Assembly: GCA_004557505.1 (NCBI GenBank) | Contig: SFGZ01000001.1 | Location: 310,001-374,000, forward strand | DNA from: Coriobacteriaceae bacterium | GTDB taxonomy: Bacteria > Actinomycetota > Coriobacteriia > Coriobacteriales > Atopobiaceae | Length of the DNA: 64,000 nt | Reading direction: 5' to 3' | Shown: positions 36,501 to 45,432 of the stretch, one piece after another | How the letters are laid out: the number at the start of each line of letters is the position of its first letter | How positions within the stretch are numbered: position 1 is the first letter of the stretch | The notes under the pieces: model-generated | What the model was told of the DNA's origin: nothing | The model's database searches: none | What the model saw: the letters and a program-made list of their open reading frames with translations, nothing else | Program-made: the position numbers and the translations under genes

Positions 36501-39500
36501 TCGCCGTGGGACATCCACGAGAAGAGCTACGGCAACGGCACTCCGGGCGACTACAACGACTTCTATGACGGGCAGCTGAGGGAGATCCTCGGCAACGAGA
36601 AGTACGGCAACCACGGCAAGTTCGTGGAGGTCTGGATGGACGGGGCCAAGGGCGAGGGCCAGTTCGACCAGACCTACGACTTCCAGAGGTGGGACGCCAC
36701 CATCCGCGAGCTTGAGGGTCCCGACTGCCTCATCTTCCAGGGCGGGGCGGAGGCGACCGTCCGCTGGCTTGGCAACGAGAACGGCATCGCGCCCGAGACC
36801 AACTGGAACATGGCCACCCTCGACCCCAACTCCAAGGACCTCGCCACCCCCTTCGTCAAGGAGGGCAACCACGTCAAGGGCTCGCCCGACGGCACCACGT
36901 GGCTGGTTCCCGAGGCGGATACCCGCATAACCAGCGGTTGGTTCTGGGGGCCGTCCAAGAGCACCCCCAAGTCCATGGCGGAGCTGGCAAGCATCTACTT
37001 CTCCTCGGTGGGGCGCGGGGCCACGCTCCTGCTCAACGTGCCGCCCAACGACACGGGCACGGTCGACGCCGCGATCAGGGAGCGCGTGGACGAGTTCGGG
37101 CGCAACATAAGGGAGTCCTTCGCGGACGACCTCACGCAGGAGAACGCCGAGCTTGGTCGGGCCAAGGCAACGGTCGAGGCATCAAGCACCTGGCAGGACG
37201 CCCAGGGCTACGGGGCCGACAAGGTGCTGGACGGCGACAGGGACAGCTATTGGTGCGCGGGCGCGTCCACGCCCGCCCAGACGCTCACCATCACGCTGCC
37301 CAGCAAGCAGACCTTTGACGCAGTCTCGCTCGAGGAGGCCATCCAGAACGGCCAGCGCATCTCGGGCTTCAGGGTCTTCTATCGCGCGGATGACGCGGGC
37401 GAGTGGGTCGAGTGCGCGAGCGGCACCACCATCGGCGCCAAGCGCGTGCTGAGGCTTTCCCCCATCCAGGCCAAGCAGGTCAAGGTGGAGCTTGCGGTAT
37501 ATGGCAGCGAGCCCGCGCAGATAAGCTCGGTGGGGCTCTTCAAGCTCTCCAGCGGCTTCGAGCGGACGAGCTCAATCCCGGCGGGCCTCAAGGTGATCGA
37601 TAACGCCGAGATGGCCACGAGTGGGACGTGGAACCAGCAGCCCCTGGCCGAGTGCGTCGAGGGAACGAGCATGTGGAGCAACAAGGCGGGCTCCAAGGCC
37701 TCCTTCGACTTCACGGGCACCAAGCTCATGCTCGTCGGCACGCGCGATCCCGGCCACGGCAAGGCAAGGATCACCATCGACGACGAGGATCCCATCGACA
37801 TCGACACCAAGGCGAGCGCGCGGGATGTGTCCGCCCTCCTCTGGGAGTCCGGCACGCTCGCCCCGGGCAACCACCACGTGACCATCGAGCTCCTGAGCTC
37901 CGCGCTTGGCATCGACGCTGCGGGGGTGCTCGACAACGGGGGCGTCGGCATGCTCGAGTTCGACGAGAGCGCGTTTGACATGGACGAGGACGCCACGCAC
38001 ATGCTGGGCATCACGCGCGAGGGCGGCTCGACCGGGGCGCTGAGCGTGCTCGTGAGCTTTGAGCCGGGCACCGCCGTTCAGGGCGACTTCTACACCGAGC
38101 CCGTGGAGGTGAGCTTCGCCGACGGCGAGACGCACAAGGAGGTTCCGGTGCGGACCAAGCGCAACTCCGACGGTGCGGGCGCCACCGGCGACGGGTACTT
38201 CTCGGTGAGCATGGGCTCGCTAAGCCCGGACAGCGCCGTGGTCGGAAGGAGGCACCGCGCCGTCGTCACCATTCGCGACCGCGAGACCGCCTTCACCCCC
38301 GAGCGCCTTTCCGCCGCCCTCCAGGCGGCCGAGGCTCTCGCCAACGTCGGGCTCTATACCGACGAGAGCGTCCAGGGGCTGAGGGGCGCCATCGTGGACG
38401 CCCAGGCGCTTATGGCAGATGGCGCCCACCCGACGGCCGACCAGATCCATGACAGCGTGGCCGCCCTTGAGGCGGCGCAGAAGGCGCTCGTCGAGCGCGG
38501 GGCCTATACCGCAGACGCCCCCTTCGACTTCCCGTCCGTCATGGGCGAGACGTCTACCATCGAGCTCGAGAAGTCCCAGCTTAGGAACGACACCACCGGG
38601 GACAACGGATGGCCGATGAAGGTCATCGACAATCCTGATGCGAGCGGGGGCAAGATCGTGGACGCGGTGGGGCAGGGAGACACCCTGAGCATCCCCTTCG
38701 TGGCAAGGCGTGCGGGCAGCTACAAGGCGACGCTCACGTACCAGAGCGGGTCTACGGCGAACAAGGTCGCCTGGGCCGACGCTCAGACGGGCGACGCCGC
38801 CGTCATCCGCAGCGGCGAGCACGTCGCGGGCAACGGCAACGCCGACGAGTTCAAGACCGTGGAGCTGACCTTCGAGATCACGCGCGCGGGCTCCTCCACG
38901 CTCGTCTTCACCGGCCCCGCCGAGTCGTCGCCGCGCATGGACAAGATCGACGTCACGCTCGTAAGGCCCGAGCAGGCGGGCGTGGTGGGTCAGGCGGGCA
39001 CGGGTGGCAGCGTCGAGCCCGCAGGCTTCTCGGCGTTTGACGAAACCGGTACGGTGACGCTTACGGTGACGCCGGACGAGGGCAACCGCATCCGCTCAAT
39101 CACCATGGACGGAGAGCCTGTCGAGGTCACGGGCGACGGTCGCGCCCCCGTTCAGGTGCGGGTAAACGCGCGGGCAGCCGCAGGCGCCGACGCGCCCTCC
39201 CACGCCGTCGCTCGCAGCGCCTCGGACGAGACGGCGCGGGACATCGTGGTTACGGCGCTCTTCGAGCCCGCCGACCCCGCCGATCCCGACCCCGCCGAGC
39301 CGACCGATCCCGAGCAGCCAGGCACCGGCGGTGCCGGCGGCACCACGACCCCGACCGACCCGGAGGCGGGCCCCGGTGGTGGCGTGGACGGCACGGATCC
39401 CGAGGGGCGTCCCGATGCCCCCGAGAGGCCGCAGGCGGATGTGGACGGCCTTGCCGCCCTGGTCGAGCGCGCGTCGGAGCTGGACGGGAGGTCCTTCGAA

Positions 39501-39797
39501 CCCGAGGGCTGGCAGCGCCTCCAGGACGAACTCGCAGGCGCCAAGGCGCTGCTTGCCACAGACGCCCCCACGGGCGAGGCCGTCGAGGCCGCCAAGGCCT
39601 CTCTGGAATCTGCCATGCGCGCCCTCGTCCCCTCCAGCGAAAAGGCCCCTGCGGCACCCGGCGCGCCCGCGGGTGCGGGCGGCGGCACTCTGCCCCGAAC
39701 GGGGGAGACGCTGCCCTCGATGGCGGCGGGCCTTGCCGCCGCGGCGGTCGCAGCCATCGTCGCCGCGTCCGCTATCCGCAAGAGGCGTTTCACGTAG
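33579..39797 (+). CDS. Sortase-anchored GH20 hexosaminidase-GH29 alpha-fucosidase fusion
   Basis: 2072 residues. Signal peptide ~1-33; CBM32/F5-8 module ~35-165; GH20 domain ~195-745 with catalytic pair Asp541-Glu542 in 'HIGGDEAHK'. GH29 domain ~855-1180: 'FGPNTMSGEEWGEKYG', 'TAKHHDGFCLWDSKLTDYD' and nucleophile Asp1021 in 'EVWMDGAKG' as in the 1,3/1,4-fucosidase subfamily. Then a second F5/8 module (~1185-1330), a fucosidase-associated beta-sandwich (~1335-1440), Calx-beta (~1456-1560), FIVAR, a CBM6/35-like module (~1653-1790), a second FIVAR (~1955-2015) and LPRTG (2038 on). Expected to remove GlcNAc/GalNAc and alpha-1,3/1,4-fucose from Lewis-type or mucin glycans. AAGGAG favours ATG 33579 over 33576. 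Two glycosidase domains in one chain are unusual. Confidence 0.92.
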   Translation: MKTRSFARGALAALLAMSLALGAFPAGHTVALAEGGQNLALLGTTHASASGQEVQGQWGPELAIDGDKGQGQEWRADTANHRSTSASRWSAGNSQNTNDTWIAVDLGATANVDHVTVTWSKQYAVTYAIEASNDGRSWEVVADNVHGAACAEVSTRLEGVSARHLRVHVKQKSAEWATSLWEFEVFGSWAGEAPTPDPDEPAGPEGLPALVPTPVSYEAAAGEAFVLSPSSKIVATSEAARAEAEKLAATLRVSTGYELPVVTESAGDAPDITYAIVEGGAEESYRLAADAQGLSVTAPDAHGLFNASQTIYQLLGPFSVAKFTTNGPWDMPALRISDQPRYSYRGIMLDPARSFFTVDEVKQAIDVMSLYKYSYLHLHLTDDQGWRVEITNEGREAGDAIDYTRLTSESGQGAMAPTERNAKSGVSGYYTQDDLRDITAYAAEHHIRIVPEVDVPGHSAAILHAIPQLNTPGSSHDGTRAADGTAISDPAQYLTAPLQTNGNVGETYLDYGNQDTWTFFSHVIDQVAELTDATYVHIGGDEAHKMNQKQPGVHAQFVTKAGDVVRGKGLTPIGWNEWVDASMESGDVIQFWNGGKQAVAAKTTSQGARVIYSWAGRCYFPQKAGESIWGATWANGIVGLDDVYNFDPTADMGVSEGAMAGVEGAMWNEHVRSIQDFFFPTYPRAAALAEVAWSPQARREGRLDDLKGRIAATVPALTLLGADFYAEDGLPNKPLVEATDATVTAGDAVTPVLAHAYMPMTTADDVSAKVVWDDGAEQPLRVSQPRPYQAPNAQNNNDRAQNGIWELSLGSLPVAGEHTGTVHFQAGSLEATDAVRLTVSPGTPGTTSAPPASSVVPNAAQYAYQRQELAAFCHFGPNTMSGEEWGEKYGKNGMKTAVQYMDALSAFDADGYVRMIKDAGFKRLIVTAKHHDGFCLWDSKLTDYDMASTKSKLDVLAEISRACTEQDLDMGLYLSPWDIHEKSYGNGTPGDYNDFYDGQLREILGNEKYGNHGKFVEVWMDGAKGEGQFDQTYDFQRWDATIRELEGPDCLIFQGGAEATVRWLGNENGIAPETNWNMATLDPNSKDLATPFVKEGNHVKGSPDGTTWLVPEADTRITSGWFWGPSKSTPKSMAELASIYFSSVGRGATLLLNVPPNDTGTVDAAIRERVDEFGRNIRESFADDLTQENAELGRAKATVEASSTWQDAQGYGADKVLDGDRDSYWCAGASTPAQTLTITLPSKQTFDAVSLEEAIQNGQRISGFRVFYRADDAGEWVECASGTTIGAKRVLRLSPIQAKQVKVELAVYGSEPAQISSVGLFKLSSGFERTSSIPAGLKVIDNAEMATSGTWNQQPLAECVEGTSMWSNKAGSKASFDFTGTKLMLVGTRDPGHGKARITIDDEDPIDIDTKASARDVSALLWESGTLAPGNHHVTIELLSSALGIDAAGVLDNGGVGMLEFDESAFDMDEDATHMLGITREGGSTGALSVLVSFEPGTAVQGDFYTEPVEVSFADGETHKEVPVRTKRNSDGAGATGDGYFSVSMGSLSPDSAVVGRRHRAVVTIRDRETAFTPERLSAALQAAEALANVGLYTDESVQGLRGAIVDAQALMADGAHPTADQIHDSVAALEAAQKALVERGAYTADAPFDFPSVMGETSTIELEKSQLRNDTTGDNGWPMKVIDNPDASGGKIVDAVGQGDTLSIPFVARRAGSYKATLTYQSGSTANKVAWADAQTGDAAVIRSGEHVAGNGNADEFKTVELTFEITRAGSSTLVFTGPAESSPRMDKIDVTLVRPEQAGVVGQAGTGGSVEPAGFSAFDETGTVTLTVTPDEGNRIRSITMDGEPVEVTGDGRAPVQVRVNARAAAGADAPSHAVARSASDETARDIVVTALFEPADPADPDPAEPTDPEQPGTGGAGGTTTPTDPEAGPGGGVDGTDPEGRPDAPERPQADVDGLAALVERASELDGRSFEPEGWQRLQDELAGAKALLATDAPTGEAVEAAKASLESAMRALVPSSEKAPAAPGAPAGAGGGTLPRTGETLPSMAAGLAAAAVAAIVAASAIRKRRFT

Positions 39798-39808
39798 CAG
39801 CTGTCAGG

Positions 39809-39854
39809 CGGGAGCCCCGCCCGCCCGCGTCCAGGGCGGGGCAAGGGGCTCCCG
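39809..39854 (+). terminator. Long two-part hairpin between the fusion enzyme and the GH95 gene
   Basis: The outer stem CGGGAGCCCC (39809-39818) pairs with GGGGCTCCCG (39845-39854). An inner stem CCCGCCC (39820-39826) pairs with GGGCGGG (39834-39840). The structure ends 11 bases before the next start codon and would occlude its ribosome-binding region. No T tract, so it may attenuate translation as well as transcription. Confidence 0.5.
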
Positions 39855-39865
39855 GTGAGACCTGA

Positions 39866-42800
39866 ATGGATGTGCCCATGACCCACCACCACAACGCGCG
39901 GGCCCTCTCGCGCAAGCCCCTCAGAGCGATCGTGGCCGCGCTGCTCGCGGCCTTTCTCACCATGCCCGGCGTTGCCCTCGCCATCCCGCCGACCGGGGAG
40001 GCCCATGGGACGGCGCCCGCCTCGGAGGGCGGAGGCGGCCCCCTGCGCCTCTGGTATGACGAGTCCGCCTCGGCGGCGGGTGGCTCCGCCAACGACATTT
40101 GGCAGCAGCGCACGCTTCCCATAGGCAACGGCGACATGGGCGCCAACGTGTACGGCGACGTGGTCACCGAGCACCTCACCTTCAACGAGAAGACCCTCTG
40201 GACGGGTGGTCCCAGCAGCTCCCGTCCCACGTACAACGGTGGAAACCTCGAGTCCGTTGGGCAGGACGGCGCCCTTCTCAAGCAGATCCAGCGGCTCTTT
40301 GCCGAGGGGAGGAGCGCGGAGGCGTCCAACCTCTGCAACCGGCTCGTGGGCGCGGGCTCGAACGCGGGCTACGGTGCCTACCAGGCCTGGGGAGACATCT
40401 ACATCAAGAACGCCAACGTCGCGGATGGCGACGCCACGGGATACCAGCGCAGCCTCGACCTTGAGAGCGGCGTTGCGGCCGTGGCCTTCGATGCCGGCGG
40501 CACCCACTTCGCCCGCGAGTTCTTTGCCAGCCATCCCGACAAGGTTGTGGTGGGCCATCTGAGCGCCCAGGGTGCGGGCACGCTCGAGCTGGAGATTAGC
40601 TTTCCCTCCAAGCAGGCGGGCGCGACGGTCGTAGCCTCGGGAAGCCAGATCACCACGACCGGTGCCGTGGCGGACAACCAGCTGAGATACGCATCGGTCC
40701 TCACGGTTGACGCCGCGGGCGGCAGCGTCACGGCCCGGGGGGACAAGCTCGTGGTGAGCGGGGCCACCGAGGCCACGATCTATGTGGCGGCGGCAACCGA
40801 CTACAAGAACGACTACCCGAGCTACCGTACGGGCGAGTCGGCGGAGCGGCTCCTCGCCCGCGTCCAGGCAAGGGCGGACGCCGCGCGAGGCAGGGGCTAC
40901 CAGGCCGTTCGATCGGACCACGTGGCCGACCACTCGGCCCTCATGGCGCGCGTGTCTCTCGACCTCGGCTCCGGCGAGGCCGTCTCTCCCAAGGCCACCG
41001 ACGACCTTCTCGCCTCATACAAGTCCGGCACGGCCACGGGCGCCGAGAGGCGCCAGCTTGAGGCCACGCTCTTCCAGTACGGCCGCTACCTCACCATTGC
41101 CTCCTCGCGCGAGGACTCGCAGCTCCCCAGCAACCTCCAGGGCGTGTGGAACAACACCAACAGCCCGCAGTGGTCGTCCGACTACCACCTCAACGTGAAC
41201 CTCCAGATGAACTACTGGCCGGTCTACTCGACCAACCTCGCCGAGTGCGCAACGCCGCTTTTGGGCTACGTGGATTCGCTGCGCGAGCCCGGCCGCGTGA
41301 CCGCCAAGGTCTACGCGGGCATCGAGACCGAGGCGGGCGACACGCAGGGCGCGGGCTTCATGGCCCACACCCAGAACACCCCCTTTGGCTGGACATGCCC
41401 GGGATGGGTCTTCAGCTGGGGCTGGTCGCCGGCGGCCGTGCCATGGATCCTCCAGAACACCTACGACGCCTATCGCTATTCCGGCGACATCGAGCTCCTG
41501 CGGACCCAGATCTACCCTGCGCTTCGCGAGGAGGCGCAGCTCTACAGCAAGATGCTCGTCAAGGACGAGGACGGCAGGTACGTCTCGTCCCCCGCGTACT
41601 CGCCCGAGCAGGGCCCGCGCACGGCTGGCAACACCTACGAGCAGGCCCTTGTCTGGCAGCTCTTCCATGACGCCATCGAGGCGGGGAAGCTCGTGGGCGA
41701 GGACCCCGAGGTGCTCGCGGTGTGGCAGGACCGCTTCGACAACCTCCGCACCCCCATCGAGGTGGGTGCCGACGGCCAGGTCAAGGAATGGTACATCGAG
41801 GACGCCTACAACAAGGACGCCGCTGGCAACGCCCTGGGCGAGGGCTACTCGCACCGTCACCTCTCGCACATGCTGGGGCTCTTCCCGGGGACGCTCGTCT
41901 CGCAAGACACCCCTGCCTGGTTCGAGGCGGCCCGCACGTCCATGAACCTGCGCACCGACACCAGCACCGGCTGGGGCATGGGCCAGCGCATCAACACCTG
42001 GGCGCATCTGCGCGACGGCGACCGCGCCCTCAAGCTCGTCGGCGACCTCTTCAAGAGCGGCATCTACGCCAACCTGTGGGACACCCATCCGCCCTTCCAG
42101 ATCGACGGCAACTTTGGCGCCACCTCCGGCATCGCGGAGATGCTCCTCCAGAGCTCCGGCGGCTACATCGACCTGCTGCCCGCACTTCCCGGTGATTGGG
42201 ACCACGGCTCGGTGAGCGGGCTTGTGGCACGCGGCGGCTTTGTCGTCTCGATGGACTGGGCGCAGGGTCGCCTTGGCACCGCCCGCATCGAGTCCAGGAA
42301 CGGCGGTGTGGCCACGGTGAACGCCGCTGACGCAGCATACGCGGCCGTCACAACCGAGGACGGTACGCCCGTGGAGTTCACGGCGCTCTCTGCGGACAGG
42401 ATCTCGTTCGATACCACGGTCGGCACCACCTATATCATCTCTGCGATCCCCGTGGTCGCGCGCCCGGATGCGCCCCAGGGCGTGAGCGCGGAGCGCACGT
42501 CCCAGGATGCGGCCACCATCTCTTGGGACGCCGTTGACGCCAGTGGGGCCGAGGTCAGCTATACCGTGTTGCGCCGCGTCGACGGCGGCGACTGGCTGCC
42601 CGTGGGCTCTGCCACAACGCAGACTACGCTGACCGACGCCGCGTGCTACGACTTTCTTAAAAACGTGGAGTACAAGGTGCAGGCGGCGGCCGGCGCCAGC
42701 CGTGGGCCTGCGAGCGAGGCTGTCCGGCTGCCGGACGCCCCCGCGGTCTGCCCAACGCTCGGCATGGTTGACGACCAGGATCCCTACGTGACGTATGCTG

Positions 42801-45073
42801 GGCCCTGGGGCAACTGGAACAACGGCTCCGACGGCAACTTCAACGACACCATCAAGTACCTCGAGGCCCCCACTGGTGCCGAGACGGCCACGCTTCACTT
42901 CATTGGCACGGGCATCGAGGTCTACACCGCCACCAACTACGACCGCGGCATGCTCGAGGTCTCCATTGACGGCAAGGTGGTCGACACCGTCGACACCTAC
43001 TCGGCCAGGCAGCAGCGCCAGCAGAAGGTCTTCTCGGCAGACGACCTCAAGCCTGGGCCCCATGCGATTGCGCTGCGTGCCATCAACCAGAAGCGCGCGG
43101 AGTCCACGCGCACCAAGGTGGAGCTGGACGGCTTCAAGGTGCTCGACGCCACGGCAAAGCCGGTGACCGGCATCACCGTGACCTCGCAAAGCGGCATGAC
43201 CACCCTGGCAAAGGCCGACTCGACCCTCCAGCTTGAGGCCCAGGTGGAGCCCGCCGACGCGCGCGCGAACGACGTGCGCTGGTCCGTCTCGACAGCCGAG
43301 GGTAGCGCCGCAGGCACCATCGACGAGAACGGTCTGCTCACCGCCAGCGGCTCCGGCGTCCTTACCGTGAGGGCCGCAAGCGGATCTGTCAGCGGGTCCC
43401 TCGACATTCGCGTCGCCCCCGCCGGAGAGTCCCTCACCGCCATCGACGACGCCAAGGGCACGCCGCCGGTGAACGCTACGGGCACCCTCAACGACGACCC
43501 GCGCCTCACGTGGACCGGCTCCTGGTACAGCTGGGGCGAAGCCGGGCATCACGGGGGCTCGAAGGCCGAGACCTCCAAGCTTGGGGACTCGGTGACCCTG
43601 CGCTTCGAGGGCACGGGTATCCGCGTGTACGCCGCCCGTCACAACGACAACGTTGCCTTCAGGGTGACGCTTGATGGCGAGGTCGCAGACGAGGCGCTCT
43701 CGCTCGCGGGCAATGACGAGAAGAACGTTAAGATTTTTGAGCGCACCGGCCTTGACGCGGAGGAGCACACGATCACGCTCACCTCGGTCGCGCGTGACGG
43801 CGCGGGCCAGACCAAGGCAAACGTCGACTGGTTCGAGGTCATTGCACCCAGCACGGCTGCGGACAAGACGTCGCTGCAAGAGGCCATCGAGGCGGCCTCC
43901 GGCCTTCTCGAGGGCACCTATGCGGCGGAGACGTGGGCGCCGTTTGCCGCGGCACGGACCCGTGCCGTGAACGCCATGAACGCCGAGGGCACCACCACGG
44001 AGGAGGCCCGCTCGGCAGCACAGGCCCTTGCCGAGGCGCAGGCCGCGCTTGCGCCCGCCTCAGACGAGATCGAGCCCGATGCCTCCGCGCGCATCGTCGT
44101 GTCGGGCGTCGAGTCCGGCGCCCTCGTGGCGCTCTGGGACGAGATCGATGGCGCCAAGAGCTATCGCGTGACGACCATCCCTGAGGCAGAAGGGCAGCCC
44201 CCTCGTCTCATCCAGACGCCCGGCCTGCGCCTCACGGGCCTCTCGCCCCAGACGGCATACACGCTGCGCGTCGACGCCCTTGACTCGGTGGGGCGCGTGG
44301 TCAAGCGGATCGAGACGAGCGCCACCACCCTCGCGGCGGTGGAAGATGACGCCTTGCCCGCCCCCACCGGACTCTCCGCAAGCGCCCTTGAGGCGGATGG
44401 CGGGGTGGCGCTCCTTTGGGATGCCGTCGAGGGGGCCACGGGCTACAGGCTCTACGTGAACGGCGAGGAGATCGGTGGCAGCGTTGAGCCCGCTGCCACG
44501 TTGGAGGGGCTCGAGCAGGGCAAGGCGTACTTCGTCCGCATTGTGGCGCAGGACGGTACCGGTCGCGCCTCCATTCCGGCCGCGATCGACTTCACCTACG
44601 AGGGCCCCGCGCGTCCGGTGACGCCGGACCCCAAGCCCAATCCGGGCGACGTGCCGAGCCCCCAGCCCAACCCGGGCGACAAGCCGGACGTCAAGCCCAA
44701 CCCGGGCGACGTGCCGAGCCCCCAGCCCAACCCGGGCGACAAGCCGGACGCCGGCCCCTCGGCCGGCCCCGGGGATCCGGTGACTCCGAATGGGGGAGAC
44801 GGCGGCGCTGACGCAGGCGGCCAGGGCGATGGCACCGGGGTCGGCAGCCATGACGGCCCCGCGGGCACCGGGGGTGACGCGACCGGCACCGCTGCCGGCG
44901 TGGCTACCGGTGCCACGACCCCTGCGGCGCAAGGCCCCTCCGGCCCGCCCTCGGCCGGCCCCATCCCCAGCACCGGGGATCCGACGGCACCTTTCGCGGG
45001 CGCCCTTGCCGCTGGCGGCCTCGGTGCCCTTGCCGCGTCCGTGCTCCTGAGGCGCAAGCGCAGCCCCTTGTAG
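39866..45073 (+). CDS. Sortase-anchored GH95 alpha-1,2-L-fucosidase
   Basis: 1735 residues. Signal peptide ~1-40. GH95 catalytic region ~50-860: 'WYDESA', 'PIGNGDMGANVYGDV', Asn443 and Asn445 in 'HLNVNLQMNYWP', Glu581 in 'AYSPEQGPRT' and Asp747 in 'FQIDGNFGATSGI', matching the Asn/Asn/Glu/Asp set of bifidobacterial AfcA. Then FN3, a GH95-associated CBM-like module, a Big_2 domain, a second CBM-like module, a FIVAR-type helix pair and two FN3 domains. A Pro/Gly repeat linker, sorting signal IPSTGD (1700 on), hydrophobic helix and RRKR tail finish the protein. An inverting enzyme expected to remove Fuc-alpha1,2-Gal (H antigen, 2'-fucosyllactose). Alternative start ATG at 39878 is possible. Confidence 0.93.
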   Translation: MDVPMTHHHNARALSRKPLRAIVAALLAAFLTMPGVALAIPPTGEAHGTAPASEGGGGPLRLWYDESASAAGGSANDIWQQRTLPIGNGDMGANVYGDVVTEHLTFNEKTLWTGGPSSSRPTYNGGNLESVGQDGALLKQIQRLFAEGRSAEASNLCNRLVGAGSNAGYGAYQAWGDIYIKNANVADGDATGYQRSLDLESGVAAVAFDAGGTHFAREFFASHPDKVVVGHLSAQGAGTLELEISFPSKQAGATVVASGSQITTTGAVADNQLRYASVLTVDAAGGSVTARGDKLVVSGATEATIYVAAATDYKNDYPSYRTGESAERLLARVQARADAARGRGYQAVRSDHVADHSALMARVSLDLGSGEAVSPKATDDLLASYKSGTATGAERRQLEATLFQYGRYLTIASSREDSQLPSNLQGVWNNTNSPQWSSDYHLNVNLQMNYWPVYSTNLAECATPLLGYVDSLREPGRVTAKVYAGIETEAGDTQGAGFMAHTQNTPFGWTCPGWVFSWGWSPAAVPWILQNTYDAYRYSGDIELLRTQIYPALREEAQLYSKMLVKDEDGRYVSSPAYSPEQGPRTAGNTYEQALVWQLFHDAIEAGKLVGEDPEVLAVWQDRFDNLRTPIEVGADGQVKEWYIEDAYNKDAAGNALGEGYSHRHLSHMLGLFPGTLVSQDTPAWFEAARTSMNLRTDTSTGWGMGQRINTWAHLRDGDRALKLVGDLFKSGIYANLWDTHPPFQIDGNFGATSGIAEMLLQSSGGYIDLLPALPGDWDHGSVSGLVARGGFVVSMDWAQGRLGTARIESRNGGVATVNAADAAYAAVTTEDGTPVEFTALSADRISFDTTVGTTYIISAIPVVARPDAPQGVSAERTSQDAATISWDAVDASGAEVSYTVLRRVDGGDWLPVGSATTQTTLTDAACYDFLKNVEYKVQAAAGASRGPASEAVRLPDAPAVCPTLGMVDDQDPYVTYAGPWGNWNNGSDGNFNDTIKYLEAPTGAETATLHFIGTGIEVYTATNYDRGMLEVSIDGKVVDTVDTYSARQQRQQKVFSADDLKPGPHAIALRAINQKRAESTRTKVELDGFKVLDATAKPVTGITVTSQSGMTTLAKADSTLQLEAQVEPADARANDVRWSVSTAEGSAAGTIDENGLLTASGSGVLTVRAASGSVSGSLDIRVAPAGESLTAIDDAKGTPPVNATGTLNDDPRLTWTGSWYSWGEAGHHGGSKAETSKLGDSVTLRFEGTGIRVYAARHNDNVAFRVTLDGEVADEALSLAGNDEKNVKIFERTGLDAEEHTITLTSVARDGAGQTKANVDWFEVIAPSTAADKTSLQEAIEAASGLLEGTYAAETWAPFAAARTRAVNAMNAEGTTTEEARSAAQALAEAQAALAPASDEIEPDASARIVVSGVESGALVALWDEIDGAKSYRVTTIPEAEGQPPRLIQTPGLRLTGLSPQTAYTLRVDALDSVGRVVKRIETSATTLAAVEDDALPAPTGLSASALEADGGVALLWDAVEGATGYRLYVNGEEIGGSVEPAATLEGLEQGKAYFVRIVAQDGTGRASIPAAIDFTYEGPARPVTPDPKPNPGDVPSPQPNPGDKPDVKPNPGDVPSPQPNPGDKPDAGPSAGPGDPVTPNGGDGGADAGGQGDGTGVGSHDGPAGTGGDATGTAAGVATGATTPAAQGPSGPPSAGPIPSTGDPTAPFAGALAAGGLGALAASVLLRRKRSPL
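44632..44750 (+). repeat. 60-bp tandem repeat encoding the GH95 linker
   Basis: Two nearly identical 60-base units encode KPNPGDVPSPQPNPGDKPD twice. They form the Pro/Gly wall-spanning linker before the sorting signal. Confidence 0.85.
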
Positions 45074-45078
45074 GCCAT

Positions 45079-45112
45079 GCGGACGGGGCCTGCCGACGCG
45101 GGTCCCGTCCGC
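45079..45112 (+). terminator. Terminator after the GH95 gene
   Basis: GCGGACGGGGCC (45079-45090) pairs with GGTCCCGTCCGC (45101-45112), 12 pairs with one G-T, loop of 10. It starts 6 bases after the GH95 stop. Confidence 0.6.
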
Positions 45113-45290
45113 GGTGGGTCTCGGTGGTTGGCGCTGGCGGTCCTGCGCTCAATATACCAATTACCGAAATTATGGTGCCGCCCGCCGAGCCAAGTAATTG
45201 TAAATTTGATTTATTTTCGATCCCGCGAGTTCAACCGAAATGCAAGAGAGTCCCATGTCCAAGCGTGGTACACATAGCTTTGAGAAACCT

Positions 45291-45306
45291 GTGAGTACGT
45301 AAACAT
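45291..45306 (+). promoter_or_regulatory. cre-like operator upstream of the lacto-N-biosidase gene
   Basis: GTGAGTACGTAAACAT matches WTGNNARCGNWWWCAW at 11 of 13 specified positions and shares the 9-mer ACGTAAACA with the intragenic GH2 site. Confidence 0.35.
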
Positions 45307-45432
45307 TACCTGCTAGAGGCGATTTCCGCTCACCGACTGCCCGTCCTTTGGGGATCCGTGCGCAAAGAGTCGCCATGTATATTCATCCGTATGAATGTCT
45401 GCCTGCCGGATGAGGGAAGACGGGTGGTCCAC

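Larger units (their letters stand above)
45074..45432. other. AT-rich promoter region upstream of the lacto-N-biosidase gene
   Basis: 359 bases. After the GH95 terminator (45079-45112) comes a strikingly AT-rich segment (~45151-45245, e.g. AATTGTAAATTTGATTTATTTT) in otherwise GC-rich DNA, a candidate -35 TTGAGA (~45280) and a cre-like site (45291-45306). No gene is seen. Lacto-N-biosidase and GH84 are therefore likely to be a separately initiated unit. Confidence 0.5.
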
